A stretch of DNA of 64,000 nt from positions 434,001 through 498,000 of the forward strand of contig CAJZHL010000008.1 in the NCBI GenBank assembly GCA_916048055.1, in the 5' to 3' direction. Origin of the DNA: Pedinophyceae sp. YPF-701. Lineage: Eukaryota; Chlorophyta; Pedinophyceae. Shown piece by piece: positions 32,736-44,100 of the stretch. Positions within the stretch are counted from its first letter, which is position 1. The number at the start of each line of letters is the position of its first letter. Under the pieces are notes generated by a model. The model was not told the origin of the DNA. It was given only the letters and a program-made list of their open reading frames with translations, and searched no databases. Both the position numbers and the translations under genes were made by a program.

Positions 32736-34374
32736 ATGTCATCGTCCGCAGAAGTGATGGAGGACAAGCGGGAGACGCGGAGGGCGGAGCTGAGTGATTC
32801 CGGGCACACGACGGAGGTCGACGCCGAGGACGAGGCGAGTCGCCCGGCCGACGCGCGCGCCGCGAGTTCCGCTAATTTTTCGCCCGACGCGCCGGTTCGC
32901 GCTTTCCGGAGGCGCCCAGGGGCGATGCGAATGGCGCTGCAGTGCTCACGGGTCGTTGGCGCCCTCCTGCGCAGGTGTGCTGGATCTGCCTGGACGGCGC
33001 GGATCCCGAGGCGAAGGGCGGGCTACACAGGCCGTGCAAGTGCCCGCGGTTCATCCACGACCAGTGCCTGGCGCGCTGGCAACTGCAGTCCGCAGGCACA
33101 CGGTGAGCAGCGGCCCGGAACGTCGCTTGCACCGCGTACTCGCGCCGCAACATCGCGTGGACCGCGTGGTCGTCCCTCCGAGGTCGTCCTCGTGGCCACG
33201 GTGCCCCGCGCATTCGCGCGGCCAGCGCGCTGCGCGGCCCTGGGGCATTTCAGGGCGAGCAGGTCGTTGCCCCCGGAATGCGGGGCAGAAAATGCACGCG
33301 AGGCGTCGCTTCCGTGCGTGCATTTTCGACACAGCCACGTCGGGCCACGCTCGGTTCGAGGTGTCGCCGCGGTGCCGCTGCGCGCGGTTTTCGTTAGGTG
33401 TCCTTTTCGCCCTTGCCCGGCCGTGCGGCGGCGCACGGCGCGGCGCACGCTCCCCGCTCGCGCGCACCTTTCCCCCCGCGCGCCCGCAGCGCGCAGGCCC
33501 CGTCCGAGACGCCCTCCGCGGCGCCCCAGCGCGCGGATTCCCCCTGCCTTGTGCGCCGCCCGCGAACCCGCCTGGACCGCGCCCCGCCGCCCCCCGCAGG
33601 AAGGAGAAGGAGTGCGAGTTCTGCGGCTCCCAGCTCCCGGACTGGCGGACGGTTCTGACGCCGACCTGCGGCTGCGTGGCCCCAGCCATCATGAACGTGA
33701 ACTTCAACGGCTCGACCTACTCCTTCGAGGTCGCGCCGGGCGAGGACGGGTACAAGCGCTTCACGGAACGCATACGCACCGCCTTCAGCCTCCCCGCGGA
33801 CTCGGAGCTCAACATCACCTTCACCTGCGACGAACCCTCCTCCGGCTCCTTGGTCACCCTCCAGGCGCGCGCCCGGGCCCCACCCGCCCGCACGCCGACC
33901 CCGCCTCCTGCATCTTCGTACCTCATCCGCGCTCCGCGTGACGCCACGTATGCGGCGCCACCGCGCGGGAACCGTGGCTGAGTCGCCCGCAGTAGTTGGG
34001 CGCCGTGCGTCCGGCTCTGGGGCCGCGCGCGGCGCCCAGGTCGCTCGCGGCCGTCTTCGAGGCTCAGCGACCGGCCCGCGCCACGTCTCGTGCAGGGTCC
34101 CGGCGCGTACGACGCCGCAGTGCACTGCGCCTGCATCTCCGCAGCAAAACGTGCCGCGAACGGCCAGGCCCCGCAAGCTGCGCCCGCGCCCCCCGGCAGC
34201 GCGTCGGAGGCGGTGCCGTTGCCGACCGCGCCGCCCGCGCCGCGCGCTGCGGACCGCCTGCGCACGGCAGCGCCTAACGCACATGCGCGCGACGTGCGCG
34301 GAGCCAAGAAACGGCCGTTCACGATCCTGGGCCGCAAGATTCGCGCGTTCGTGGACTTCCTCGGCGGGAGGTGA
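32736..34374 (+). CDS. RING-CH (RINGv) zinc-finger protein with PB1-like domain, about 276 aa
   Basis: Exons 32736..32894, 32975..33102, 33600..33864, 34096..34374 (277 codons including stop). Exon 2 encodes a C4HC3 RING-CH finger start: CWICLDGA ... CKCPRFIHDQCLARW; exon 3 continues with CEFCGSQLPDW and CGC. Residues after NVNFNGSTYSFEVAPGED resemble a PB1 fold with an acidic loop (FTCDEPSSGSLVTL) continuing into GPGAYDAAVHCACISAAKR in exon 4. Probably an E3 ubiquitin ligase without clear transmembrane segments. Intron 3 has a GC donor (CAG/GCGCGC). Exon 1 could instead end at 32834 before a GCGAGT donor, which also keeps frame (256 aa). Confidence 0.7.
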
Positions 34375-35626
34375 CCCGAGCTGCGCGCGCGCGCGGCAGA
34401 TGCGGCGGCGCCAGTACGCGACCGTTCATGTGCTCGGCGACGGCGTCGCGGTTGCGGCGCCGGGGCCATCGTGGCTGGCGCGACGCCTGCGGAGTGCGTC
34501 CGGGCGCCCGTCAGTGCACCTGCCGCTGCCGCCGTTGCTTCGTGCTGACGCCTGCCGGGTACCGGCGCTCGGCGGTGGGCAGCCGGGCACACGTGTCGCA
34601 CCACGCATGACTGCGTTACTACACCCCCCCTCGTCGTTCCCGAGCAGCGCACCTGCTGCTATTGCCCGCCAGATTTTTCCACAGCGGACAGACCGCGCTG
34701 CCGGCCCGACCTCGTGGCAACCATCACCGTCGTTGAGCGGCGCGTCTAGAGGCCAGCGATCCCGTCGCTGACCCCCCTCCTCACACCCCCTTAGCCTCGT
34801 TGCTCGCGACCAGGCGCCGTCAGTCAGACCACTGCCAGCTCACGGTTAGCTTTACCACGACAGCTGAAGCATCCTCGCGGCGAGGTGCTTGTAGGTCAGC
34901 GAATTGCAAACAGTCGACGTAGAAGCCAGTCTTCACCACCAACCCCCCCCCCCTTCCAGGAAGTTGTTCAATCACCGCCGTGCACGTATCCGAACCCTGC
35001 ACACATGACTCAGCACTCGCCAGTGGCAGCACTGGCGCCGAGACCCCGACACCCGCCTCCCAGGCAGGCCCTACTAGCGCCCCAGGACTTCTACTACTCC
35101 CGTGACCACGGAGCGGATCGAGTGGGAGCAGTGGATCCGCCGCGGGGATCCGCGACCCTAGGGGCGCGAAGAACCTCCACCTCCCACAGCACTGCGCACG
35201 GCGCGCTGCTCGGCCGGTGCTGTAAATGCCATGATTCCCTCTCGCACGGTGCCGTCCCCATGCTGCTCGCGCACGACAACGCACAATGTGCATTTCCGCA
35301 TCTCTCGTATTTTGCGCGGGTAAGGCGTGACAATCACTCTTGAACATCTGGATTCCATGGTACTGTCATACGTGCGGGTACTGACAACAACATTTGCCGC
35401 GCTGCTCGGCCGCGGTTTCACGCGCCCCCTCGCGCACGTCTTCGCTTGTTTGCCGTCGCACTCCCCCCTTTCGCGACCCGGTATGACGCATGCGCTGACG
35501 TTTGCGGGAGACGCGCGCGGCGCTTTCAACGGCCCCGCGCCCGTGCCGGCTCGCGCATAGAGCTACTCGGTCGCGCGCCCAGCAGCCACCTGCTGCGCTT
35601 CTTCGCCCGGTCGCTCACCTGCCCTG
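34375..35626. other. Intergenic, 1.25 kb
   Basis: No gene recognised. Somewhat less GC-rich than its surroundings after 34800. Open frames on both strands lack any familiar motif. Confidence 0.5.
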
Positions 35627-36954
35627 ATGGCGGCACTCCAGGGGTTGGTGCGGCGGGCCGCTTCCGCGGCCTCAGCGCGGCTGCGCACGCCCATGGAGGC
35701 GATCACGCTCAGATGCAACGCATCCGTCGCGCAGGATCGCTCAGACGACTCAGGTGCGGCGCGCGCAGGCCAGCCACGCTGCAGGAGCGTGCGCGTTCCG
35801 TCGCTATGGGGGCTGATTCCGCACCGCTCGCTCACGCTGCTGCGCAGGCGTCGGAGGAGGGGTCGAGAACATCACGTCGGTGCCGAACCCCTTTCTGTCG
35901 GAGGCGGAGGAGGTCCAGGGGCCCTACCTCCTGCCCGTGCGCCTGCGCCCGCCTGAGGACGTCGGGAAGCGCCGTGCGGAGCGCCTGCGGAAAGCTGGCC
36001 GCGTTACCGGCGCGCTGCAGTGCCTGCCGCCTGCGCCCGGGGAAACGCAGACGCGAACGGTGCGCCCAAGCACGCTGCCGCTGACCACCCAGGCACCACC
36101 GGCCAGGGCGGCCCCGCATCTCCATGCAACGCAGCGATGGCGAGTCATCCAGCACGTTTGCGTACCTTTCATGCCATCTGACTGCGTTGCAGCGCGAATC
36201 ACACGATATCGTCGCGGCAATGCGGCTGTTTAGGCTCACCAGGTTCTTTCTGGCCCGTCCGCGCCCGTGCAGGTCCACCTCGACTTCGAGCTCTCCAAGT
36301 GGCAGCGTCTCGCCGCCAGCTTCGACCGCGACGGCGTCCGCGCGGTGCCCATCCACCTCGTTTTCGAGAATTGGCGCCTGCCTTCCTCGGGGCAACAGGA
36401 CGACGCCCCGCCGTTCGCGCCCCGGGCCGTGGTGGACGAGATCAACGTCCGCAGTTACCAGAGGGCTTACATCGAGAACGTCAACTTCCGTTTCGCGCCC
36501 CGGGACGGCACCCGGGTCCGCGTGCAAGTGCCCCTGTACGTCACCGGGCACGACGCGTGCCCCGCGATCGCGTCCGAGGGCTTCGACGCGGCCGTCCAGG
36601 TCCTCTGGCGCGTCGTCTGCTGGTGCCACGGCGACAAGATCCCCAAGAACGTCACCGTCAGCCTCCAGGGCCGCAACATCGGGCAGCCCATTCGCCTCGC
36701 TGACGTGCAGGCCCAGGTGCGCCGCGGCCCGAAATCACACCCCCCCCGGCACGCGGCCGACAAGCGTGCGATCCCCTCACCCGTGCGTGCCCCCTTTCGG
36801 CGTACTGCAGCTTCCGGAGGGGGTTGAGATGTGCAAGAAGACGTACCGCGACATGAGTCAGCCAGCGGTGCTGGTGCCCATGCCGCGGCGTCTCTCGGCG
36901 TACGAGATGGAGAACGAGGAGCTCGCCGCTGCGGCTTCCAAGGAACTGCGATGA
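35627..36954 (+). CDS. Mitochondrial large-subunit ribosomal protein bL25 (TL5/CTC type), 308 aa
   Basis: Exons 35627..35753, 35848..36059, 36273..36716, 36811..36954; 309 codons including stop. N-terminus MAALQGLVRRAASAASARLR looks like a mitochondrial presequence. GKRRAERLRKAGRVTGAL corresponds to the bL25 N-terminal 5S rRNA-binding region; VHLDFELSKWQRL, VNFRFAPRDGTRVRVQVPLY, a CPA loop, DKIPKNVTVSL, NIGQPIRLADV and LPEGVEM follow the beta-rich C-terminal domain of TL5-type L25. The C-terminal 25 residues (SAYEMENEELAAAASKELR) are extra. A TGTAA lies about 30 nt after the stop. Converges on ELP3 with 71 bp between the stops. Confidence 0.75.
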
Positions 36955-37025
36955 CGTCACACTGTCGAGGAAATCATCATCCATGTAACATGGCCTTCGC
37001 ACTGCACCCCGGCACGAACCGCGCA

Positions 37026-39271
37026 TCACGCCGCCGCGTTCGCGAGCTCCAGCCGCCGGCGCCCGCGGCGGCCGCTCCCGAGCGAGCCCGCGCCCGCTTT
37101 ACTCCCCCCCGCGACATCCCCCAGCCACTTGACCATGTACGGGCCTTCCAGCTCGTACCCGAGCTTGCGGTAGTAGTGCCGCGTGCCCACGCCGGAGATA
37201 ACCGCGAGCCGCTCCGATCCGTGCTCCTCCCGGGCGATGCGCTCCGCCTCCGCCATCAGCAGCGCCCCGTACCCACGGTGCTGCTGCCGCTGCTCTCCGC
37301 CGGGGCCGCCCTCGCGGTCCCGCGCGTGCACCGCCACCGCCGTCCCGTACACGTGCAGCTCGCGCACGATCGACACGCGCCCGCGGAGCTCCGGCTGCGG
37401 CGCCGTGGCCGTTGCGGACAGCACAGTGTGTGACGCGCCCGCCGGACCGCCCGCCCACCCGCGCCCGCCGTTGAACGTGCTGCTGCCCTTCCGCAGCCGC
37501 AGCAGCCCCACGAGAATGTCCTGCCGCGGATCCTCGTACGCCAAGAACGTCTCCCAGCCGCCGTTAGCAGCATAGTCTCGTCGTACCAGTTCCACGTCCC
37601 CGGGCCGCACTCGATGGTGCAGCTCCTGGATCCCCACCTCGCGCGTGCGGACGTCGCGGCAGCGCAGGCCGAGCTCGGCCATCCGCGCCAGCGACAGTTC
37701 CCGCAGGTTGCCTTTTTCTACCCCTGACGTCACCAGGGGCATGGGGATGTCTCGCTGGACGCGGTAGATCCTGACCCAGGGGGGCACGAGCGCCTGGACG
37801 CGCGCGACGAGGTCGACGAGGACGTGCGGGGGGTAGTTGCGGTACAAGCCGGACTTCCACAGCTCGTACAACCCCGTGCCGCGGATCACGAGGGTTGGGT
37901 AGATCTTCAGGCCGTCGGCGCGGAACGCAGGGTTCTCGAAGAACTCGCGGAACGACTCGATGTCGCGCTCGATGTCGACGTTCGGGAGGTTCGGCATCAT
38001 GTGCGCCACCACCTGCGAAGAGGGGGGGGAGTGTGGGAGGGGTGTTGTCGCCGTGCACGGCAGCGCACACGCGCTGCGACCGAGAGCGGGTGCGCGAGCC
38101 CGCGTGATGTAGGCCGCAGGGGATCCCCAAACACCAATCAGCGGCGCGCAGGACCCATAACACCCCCCCTTTGCCTCCAGCAAACACACCCCCCCGGGGC
38201 CGCGTACCTTGAAGCCCGCGTCCTTCGAGAGCCGGAAGCAGTCCATGACGGCAGCGACCGTGTGTCCGCGGTTCGTGTCGCGCGCCACGTCCTCGTACAC
38301 GCTTTGAATGCCCACCTCGAGCCGCGTGCACCCATAGGACAACATCTGCGCCAGGTGCGGCGACAGGCAGTAGTCCGGCCGCGTCTCGATCGTCAGCCCG
38401 ATGCACTTCGTCCGCGACTGCTCGCTGAACCGCACCGCCTCCGCCACGCTCGCCGACGTGTGCCCTGACAGCGCGTCGTGCAACGACCGGATGAAGTACG
38501 ACCTATAGTCCCCCGGGAGCGACATGAAGGTCCCGCCCATGAGAATGAACTCGACCTTGTCGACGGAGTGCCCCAGCCGCCGGAGCTGGTCCACGCGCGA
38601 CCGCGCCTGCACGTGAGGGTTGTAGCGCGCGCGGATGGCGCGCATCGACGTGGGCTCGTATCCGGTGTAGCTCTGGGTGGAGTACTCGAAGTCCGAGTCC
38701 GGGCCGCCCGGGCAGTAGACGCAGATGTTGCCTGTCGTCGCGATGTGCGGGCAGCGGTGCGGCTTGGACATGACGGCGACGACGGCGATGCCCGAGGCGG
38801 TGCGGATGGGCTTGGCGCGCAGCTGGGGGAGCAGGGCGGCGCGGTGCTCTTCGGGGACGGCGGCGATGATCTCGACGAGCTTCGGGGACCGCGAGAGGCG
38901 GTGCCGGCGGGCCGCTTGGCCCTTCAGGGCATTCAGGTCCACATCGCGCCCGCTCGTGACGCCCGCTACGAGCTCGGAGACGATCTCCGCGATGGCTCTA
39001 ACGCGCGCCTGCAGTGGACGGCGGCCGGAAAGGCGCTGAGGAGGCCGTGCGACGGCGTGCGTGCGCCGAGCAGTGAGACTCCTGCGAGCGACCGGCGCTG
39101 AAGGCCGGCGCGAGCCGGCGGGGGGCGTCTGCGGGGGCACAGTGCGGGTGAGCAGGCAGCGCGCACCTCCTCTGGGGACAGGACAGCGCCGTTCGGGCGC
39201 GAGCGAGCCTTGGACCGGCTTCCGCTGAACTTGGTCGGCTCAGGCTCCGTTATGAGCTCCGTCGTCGACAT
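37026..39271 (-). CDS. ELP3: Elongator complex catalytic subunit ELP3, 630 aa
   Basis: Exons 39271..39167, 39008..38208, 38012..37026; 631 codons including stop, all phase 0. Residues 36-302 hold the radical-SAM core: SKPHRCPH with C121, then C131 and C134 ([19 protein letters not shown]), [34 protein letters not shown] and [14 protein letters not shown]. Exon 3 begins [12 protein letters not shown] and ends with the GNAT acetyltransferase part ([40 protein letters not shown]). ELP3 makes the cm5U precursor on tRNA wobble uridine. Intron 2 (195 nt) is in frame without stops, so a retained-intron reading of the same gene is open. The N-terminus is fitted to the usual ELP3 start region; length is normal for the family. 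Confidence 0.95.
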
Positions 39272-39806
39272 TGCGGTGCGCTTGGATCCCTCTGCTATCT
39301 ATCCGCTCAAAGGCTCCGCGTCGGGGCAGTGTCTGTCATCCCACGCGCGAGCTGCACGGCAGCAGCCTGTGTCGCCGGGCGCAGGCTTCAGGCCCGGCCA
39401 CCGCGCGCACAGCGACGTTCAAGTCGGGTTCTCGCTGTCGGGTGATCCCACGGTCTACAGGCTGCCGTCCTTTCGGCGATGCGCTCTGTTACCGGTGCTA
39501 CCTTCCTCTCTGCCGGCCTGAGACTGAACTCAGGAGGAGGGACGCGTTGGTGTCTCTCTGGAGATGACTGGCAGCCGATTCGCTGGCGCGTATATCTCAG
39601 CAGGCACCTGGCTGGATGCCGAAGTGCCCGCGCAGGGTCGTGACTCTGCGTGCTCCACTCCCCACGGGCTGTGGGGCCTGTCCCGTACGCACCATGGCTC
39701 GCGCCTCCGGCCCGGCTTGGTTGCCGGCGCACCCCGTTGCGCAGCCGGCACAGCGGACGCCCGAGACAGTTCAATCCCGCACGAGAAGCGCGCCGCTCCC
39801 CGCAAG
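39272..39806. promoter_or_regulatory. Divergent promoter region, ELP3 / cytochrome c6A
   Basis: 535 bp between divergent starts. No element recognised; the 5' UTR of the cytochrome gene probably begins here. Confidence 0.35.
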
Positions 39807-40645
39807 ATGAGCTGCCAGGTGAGGATGCAAGTTGGCCAGGAGTCGTCCACCACGAGTTTCCTCGACCGGCATCTTCGACGACGGACCAGCGCCGGCGCAT
39901 TGGGGCCATACGTCATTTGAGTCGCCGCTCCCGATCACCATCGGCGTTCATTCCGTCCGCACGCGCAGCGCTGCCCCACACCAGCCCCCTCACCACCACT
40001 GCGCATCAGCGTTTCGCGACGCGTCCGGCGCTCCCGACGCCCAGCCGCTCCCCTTCGCAATCCCTCAGGTCCGCGTCGCGGCGTCGGCGTCCGTGGAGTC
40101 CCGCGCGTCCGCGCGGCAACCGGTGCCATCACCCGCGGCCGCGCCGCTGCTGCGGTGCCGCCGCGCGGTGGCGGGCGCGGTCGCCGCGACGGTCGTCGTG
40201 GCCATGCCGGCCCTGGCGAGCCCCGAGGAGCAGTTCGCGAACAAGTGCGTCGGGTGCCACGCCAACGGAGGCAACATCGTCGCGCGCAACGCCACCCTCC
40301 AACTGCCGGACCTGCAGGTCAGACCGCTTCGCCGTGCGCTTGCAATCACTTCCAGACAGCCATCGCGCCGCTGCGCACAGCGGTCACTCGCAGCGGGCGC
40401 ACGTGGCCGCTGTGGCGCCGCGCACAGATGGCGCACTTGTCCCTGTTGGTGCTGCGCAGCGCAACGGCCGCGACACGGTGGACGCGATCTACGAGATCAC
40501 GTACAAGGGCAAGGGCAAGATGCCTGGGTTCGGGGAGAACTGCGCCCCCAAGGGGCAGTGCACGTTCGGCCCCAAGCTGACGGACGGCGAGGTGCGCGAC
40601 ATCGCGGAATGGATCCTGGGGAAGGCCGAGGCCGGCTGGCCGTGA
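39807..40645 (+). CDS. Chloroplast lumenal cytochrome c6A, 148 aa precursor
   Basis: Exons 39807..39818, 40069..40317, 40460..40645; 149 codons including stop. Haem motif CVGCH at 64-68; distal Met in KGKMPGFG at 108. GENCAPKGQCTFGP supplies two extra cysteines (115 and 121), the insertion that defines c6A and forms a disulfide in plant c6A; GTD-to-end sequence (TDGEVRDIAEWI ... GWP) also fits c6A rather than c6. Residues 1-54 read as transit peptide plus lumenal signal (CRRAVAGAVAATVVVAMPALA, cleavage before SPEEQF). c6A is thought to act as a lumenal redox or disulfide factor rather than as the plastocyanin substitute. Exon 1 is only 12 nt (MSCQ) and is the weakest part of the model. Confidence 0.85.
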
Positions 40646-41149
40646 CGCGGCGGCGCGCAGGCTTCTGTGAGGAACGAGACTCGCGCGATTTCGTCGATGC
40701 GCCGCTGCGGTGTGTCGAGAGCAGCATTGCGTCGTTCTCATCGGGTTCGCGTCGTCTGCTGGACGTGAGGGCTTTCCTGTCGCCCTGAGCCTTGAATGCT
40801 GCGTCCGTGGCCTGGTGTGGACACGTGGGACGGCACCGCCGCTGCCCCGCTGATTTACCTTCAGGGTACAATTGAAGTAGAAAGGGGGTGTGTTGTGTCA
40901 GGGGGACCACGCGCAGCGCTGGAGGGGCCGCGCCGGCCAGAGCGGCCGCAAACTCTCCGCTCACAGGCAGAGACGCGTCGGCGCTGCGGACCACCGCTGT
41001 CGGGCCGTGCAACACCATCCAGGGAGCCAGGATGTTCCGTCGAGATGAATGAGTGAATGAAGTTATCCGCCGTTGAGGGTCCTGCCGGCAGATGAGGCAT
41101 CCAGCACCGAAGCTCGCATAGCCCTTGGGCTACTAGATAGGTGGTCGCG
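40646..41149. other. Intergenic
   Basis: No gene recognised; presumed c6A 3' UTR and helicase promoter. Confidence 0.5.
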
Positions 41150-44100
41150 ATGAAACGAGCGTTCGGAGGGGCCATAGACGACGACGATGGCGTTTTTGGG
41201 CGAAAGCGCCAGCGGCCCCCTCTCCCGGGCGTCGCGAAGGCCCAGGACGATGTCCCGGGTGCGTCACGCTTCCCCCTTGCTCCTGTGCCTTCACCCGACT
41301 TCGAATCTCGCGGACGCGTTATGTGGACGTGACAAACGGGACGTGGAGGCACAGCGAAGGAGAAGTGACGTTCGTCCGCCGCTTCTGTGTGTGCAGAGTC
41401 GTTTCGCGGCACGGACTTCTCCGCGTGGAGCACTGGCCAGCTGCGCGAGTTCCTGGACCGGAGGGGCTACGACTACGACGACTGTGTGGACCGGCACGAC
41501 CTCCTGATGCGGCGGGCGGTGCGGTGCGAGTACGAGTCGGGCCCCGCTGCGGCCCCTGCGCCCGGGACGGCGGCGGCGGAGGACGAGGACAACGGCGAGG
41601 ACCTCGACGCGTTCATGGCGGAGATCAAGCAGGCCGCTACGCGCGACAAGGCCGCTGCGGGACTGAACCAGAGAGCTGGCGGCGACAAGAGCGCTTTAGG
41701 CGTGGACGAGGACGACGGGCTGGGGGACTTCCTCGACGCCAGGGAGAAGGGCAAGCTGACGAGCGCGATCGGTGAGGCCCGGCCGCACGCCGCGGTCGCC
41801 CTTGTTCTGCACACTCGGTCATATCAAGCAATTCCCTTCTCTTTTGTTTCGTTTTCGAATGCGCTCTTCTCTGCCGAAGTCGGTGCCGTTCTGCGCGGTG
41901 CACGTTGCGCAGGGAAGGCAGCTACGCGGCAGGCGCTCGGGAAGCCCCCGCAGGAGCCAGCAGCTGACTCAGGGGTGGAGTACGACGCCAGTGGCAACGT
42001 GGTTGCGCGCAAGAGAGACGTCGAGCCGCTGGCGCCCGTCGACCACACGCAGATCGAGGTAGGCCCCAGCCGCGACCCAGCGCGCGGCTTGCGCATCCAA
42101 CATTGAGGATTCGACACCTGGGATGGGTACGATCGGAGAAGCACACAGATCAAGAGGGAATGTATCGATGGTGACAACGACCATGCTGCGCTTTGTTCGT
42201 TCGTTTGTGTGTGCAGTACCCGGACTTCGAGCGCGGCGGCGGCTACACGGAGCACCCCGAAGTCGCCGCCATGACGGACGGCGACGTCGGGGCGCTGCGG
42301 CGGCGCATGGAGATGCGCGTGGCGGGGGAGGAGGTGCCGCGGCCCGTGGCGCGGTTCTCGCAGTGCGGCTTCACGCGGGACATCATGGCGGCGATTGAAC
42401 GTGCCGGTGCGCTGCCCCGCCCAAGCGCACCACCGTTTTGCGACCCTGCACAGTGACACTGTCTGCTGCGTCATGACCCGAACGCATCGAAGCGCAATGC
42501 CGCTCGAAGTTCGTCAGGACGAGGCCCGATCGGCGGCGCCCGCCTGCCGTGGTGAACAGAGCTACGGCACCAGGGGCCAGGCAGACCTGTTTCCTTGAGT
42601 GTGGGTGCCGCGCAGGGTATAAGGAGCCCACGCCGATCCAGCGCCAGGCGCTCCCTGCGGCCCTGGCGGGCCGCGACGTGCTCGCCCTCGCGAAGACCGG
42701 CTCCGGCAAGACCCTCGCGTACCTGCTCCCGATGGCCGCGCACGTGGCCCTGCAGTCCCCCCCTGGAAAGCGAGAGTCCCCCATCGGCCTCGTGGTGACG
42801 CCGACGCGGGAGCTGGCCGAGCAGGTACACCGGGAGGCGCGGAAGGTGATGTGGGACGGCAGCGGGGGCCGGCTGAGCGTGTGTGCGGCGTTCGGCGGCA
42901 TCGACAAGGGGAAGCAGGTGGTGGAGTTAAAGGGGGGGTGTGACGTGGCGGTGTGCACGCCCGGGAGGATGGTGGACCTGGTGCGCGACAAGGCGACGAC
43001 GCTGCTGCGGACGACGATGCTCGTCCTCGACGAGGCGGACAGGTGTGGCCCCGAACAGAGACGTGCAGCCCAACAACCATCAATGCCGAATCGCGACGAA
43101 TGCCAGAAGGATGAGACTGATGGATGGCGATCTCGACGCGTGCGAGGAGCTTTGGGTTCGCTGTGGTTGGATTCTCAGACCTAGTTCCTCGATTGCCGGC
43201 GCGCAGGATGTTCGACATGGGCTTTGAGCCGCAGGTGCGCTCGCTGTGCAACCGCGTGCGCCCGGACCGCCAGACGCTCCTCTTCTCCGCGACGATGCCC
43301 GAGAAGATCAGCCACCTCGCCGCCGAGGCCCTCGACGACCCCGTCCGCATCACCGTCGGCAACATCGGCGCCGCGAACGAGGACGTGGCACAACGCGCCG
43401 TCGTGCTGGCCAGCGACGCCGCCCGGTGGCCCTGGCTCCGCGACAACCTCCCCGAGATGATCGACCACGGGCAGACGATCGTCTTCGTCTCGCGCATCGC
43501 GGCCGTGGACGAGCTCGCCGCGAAGGTCCGCGCCGCGGGGCATCGCGTCGCAACGCTGCATGGCGAGATGGTGCCTGCGGAGCGCATGGAGGCGCTCCGG
43601 CGGCTGCGGTCCGGCGAGGCGCACGTGCTTGTTGCGACGGACCTCGCAGCGCGAGGAATCGACGTTCCGAGCGTGGGCACCGTCGTTAGCTACGAGATTG
43701 CGCGGGATGTGGATACGCACGTGCATCGCGTGGGACGGACGGGGCGCGCGGGGGACAAGACGGGCCGCGCGGTGACGCTGCTGTTGCCGACGCAGGCGCG
43801 GTTCGCGGCGCGCCTGGTCGGGCAGCTGCTGGCAGTCGGACAGAACGTCGACAACGAGCTGCGTCAGCTAGCGATGAAGGATCCGAAGTTCGCGCGCGGG
43901 CGGCGCGCCGCGGGGCCGTTCCGTGGTTGCGAGAAGAAGGTTGTGCGGGGGCGGCGTGGGCCCGGCGGGGCGGGGTTGGGGTTCCAGGAGGGGAGTCAGG
44001 GAGGGGGTAAAGCGGAGGTGCCGCCGGGGGGCGGTGGTGGGCAGTTCACGCGAGCCGCGGCGTCGTACGAGGCGGAGAATCCGGCTCTGGCGAGTGTGGC

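Noticed and set aside
32014-32809. 274-residue frame on - upstream of the RING-CH gene
   Set aside because: No recognisable motif, overlaps the promoter and first exon of a supported gene, and is Arg/Ala/Thr-rich.
34820-35347. 175-residue frame on - in the 34-35.6 kb gap
   Set aside because: No domain, splice pattern or codon pattern to support it.
22370-36989. TGTAA as a general poly(A) signal
   Set aside because: Seen close after the stops of copy F and bL25 but not after most other stops checked, so not used to define gene ends.
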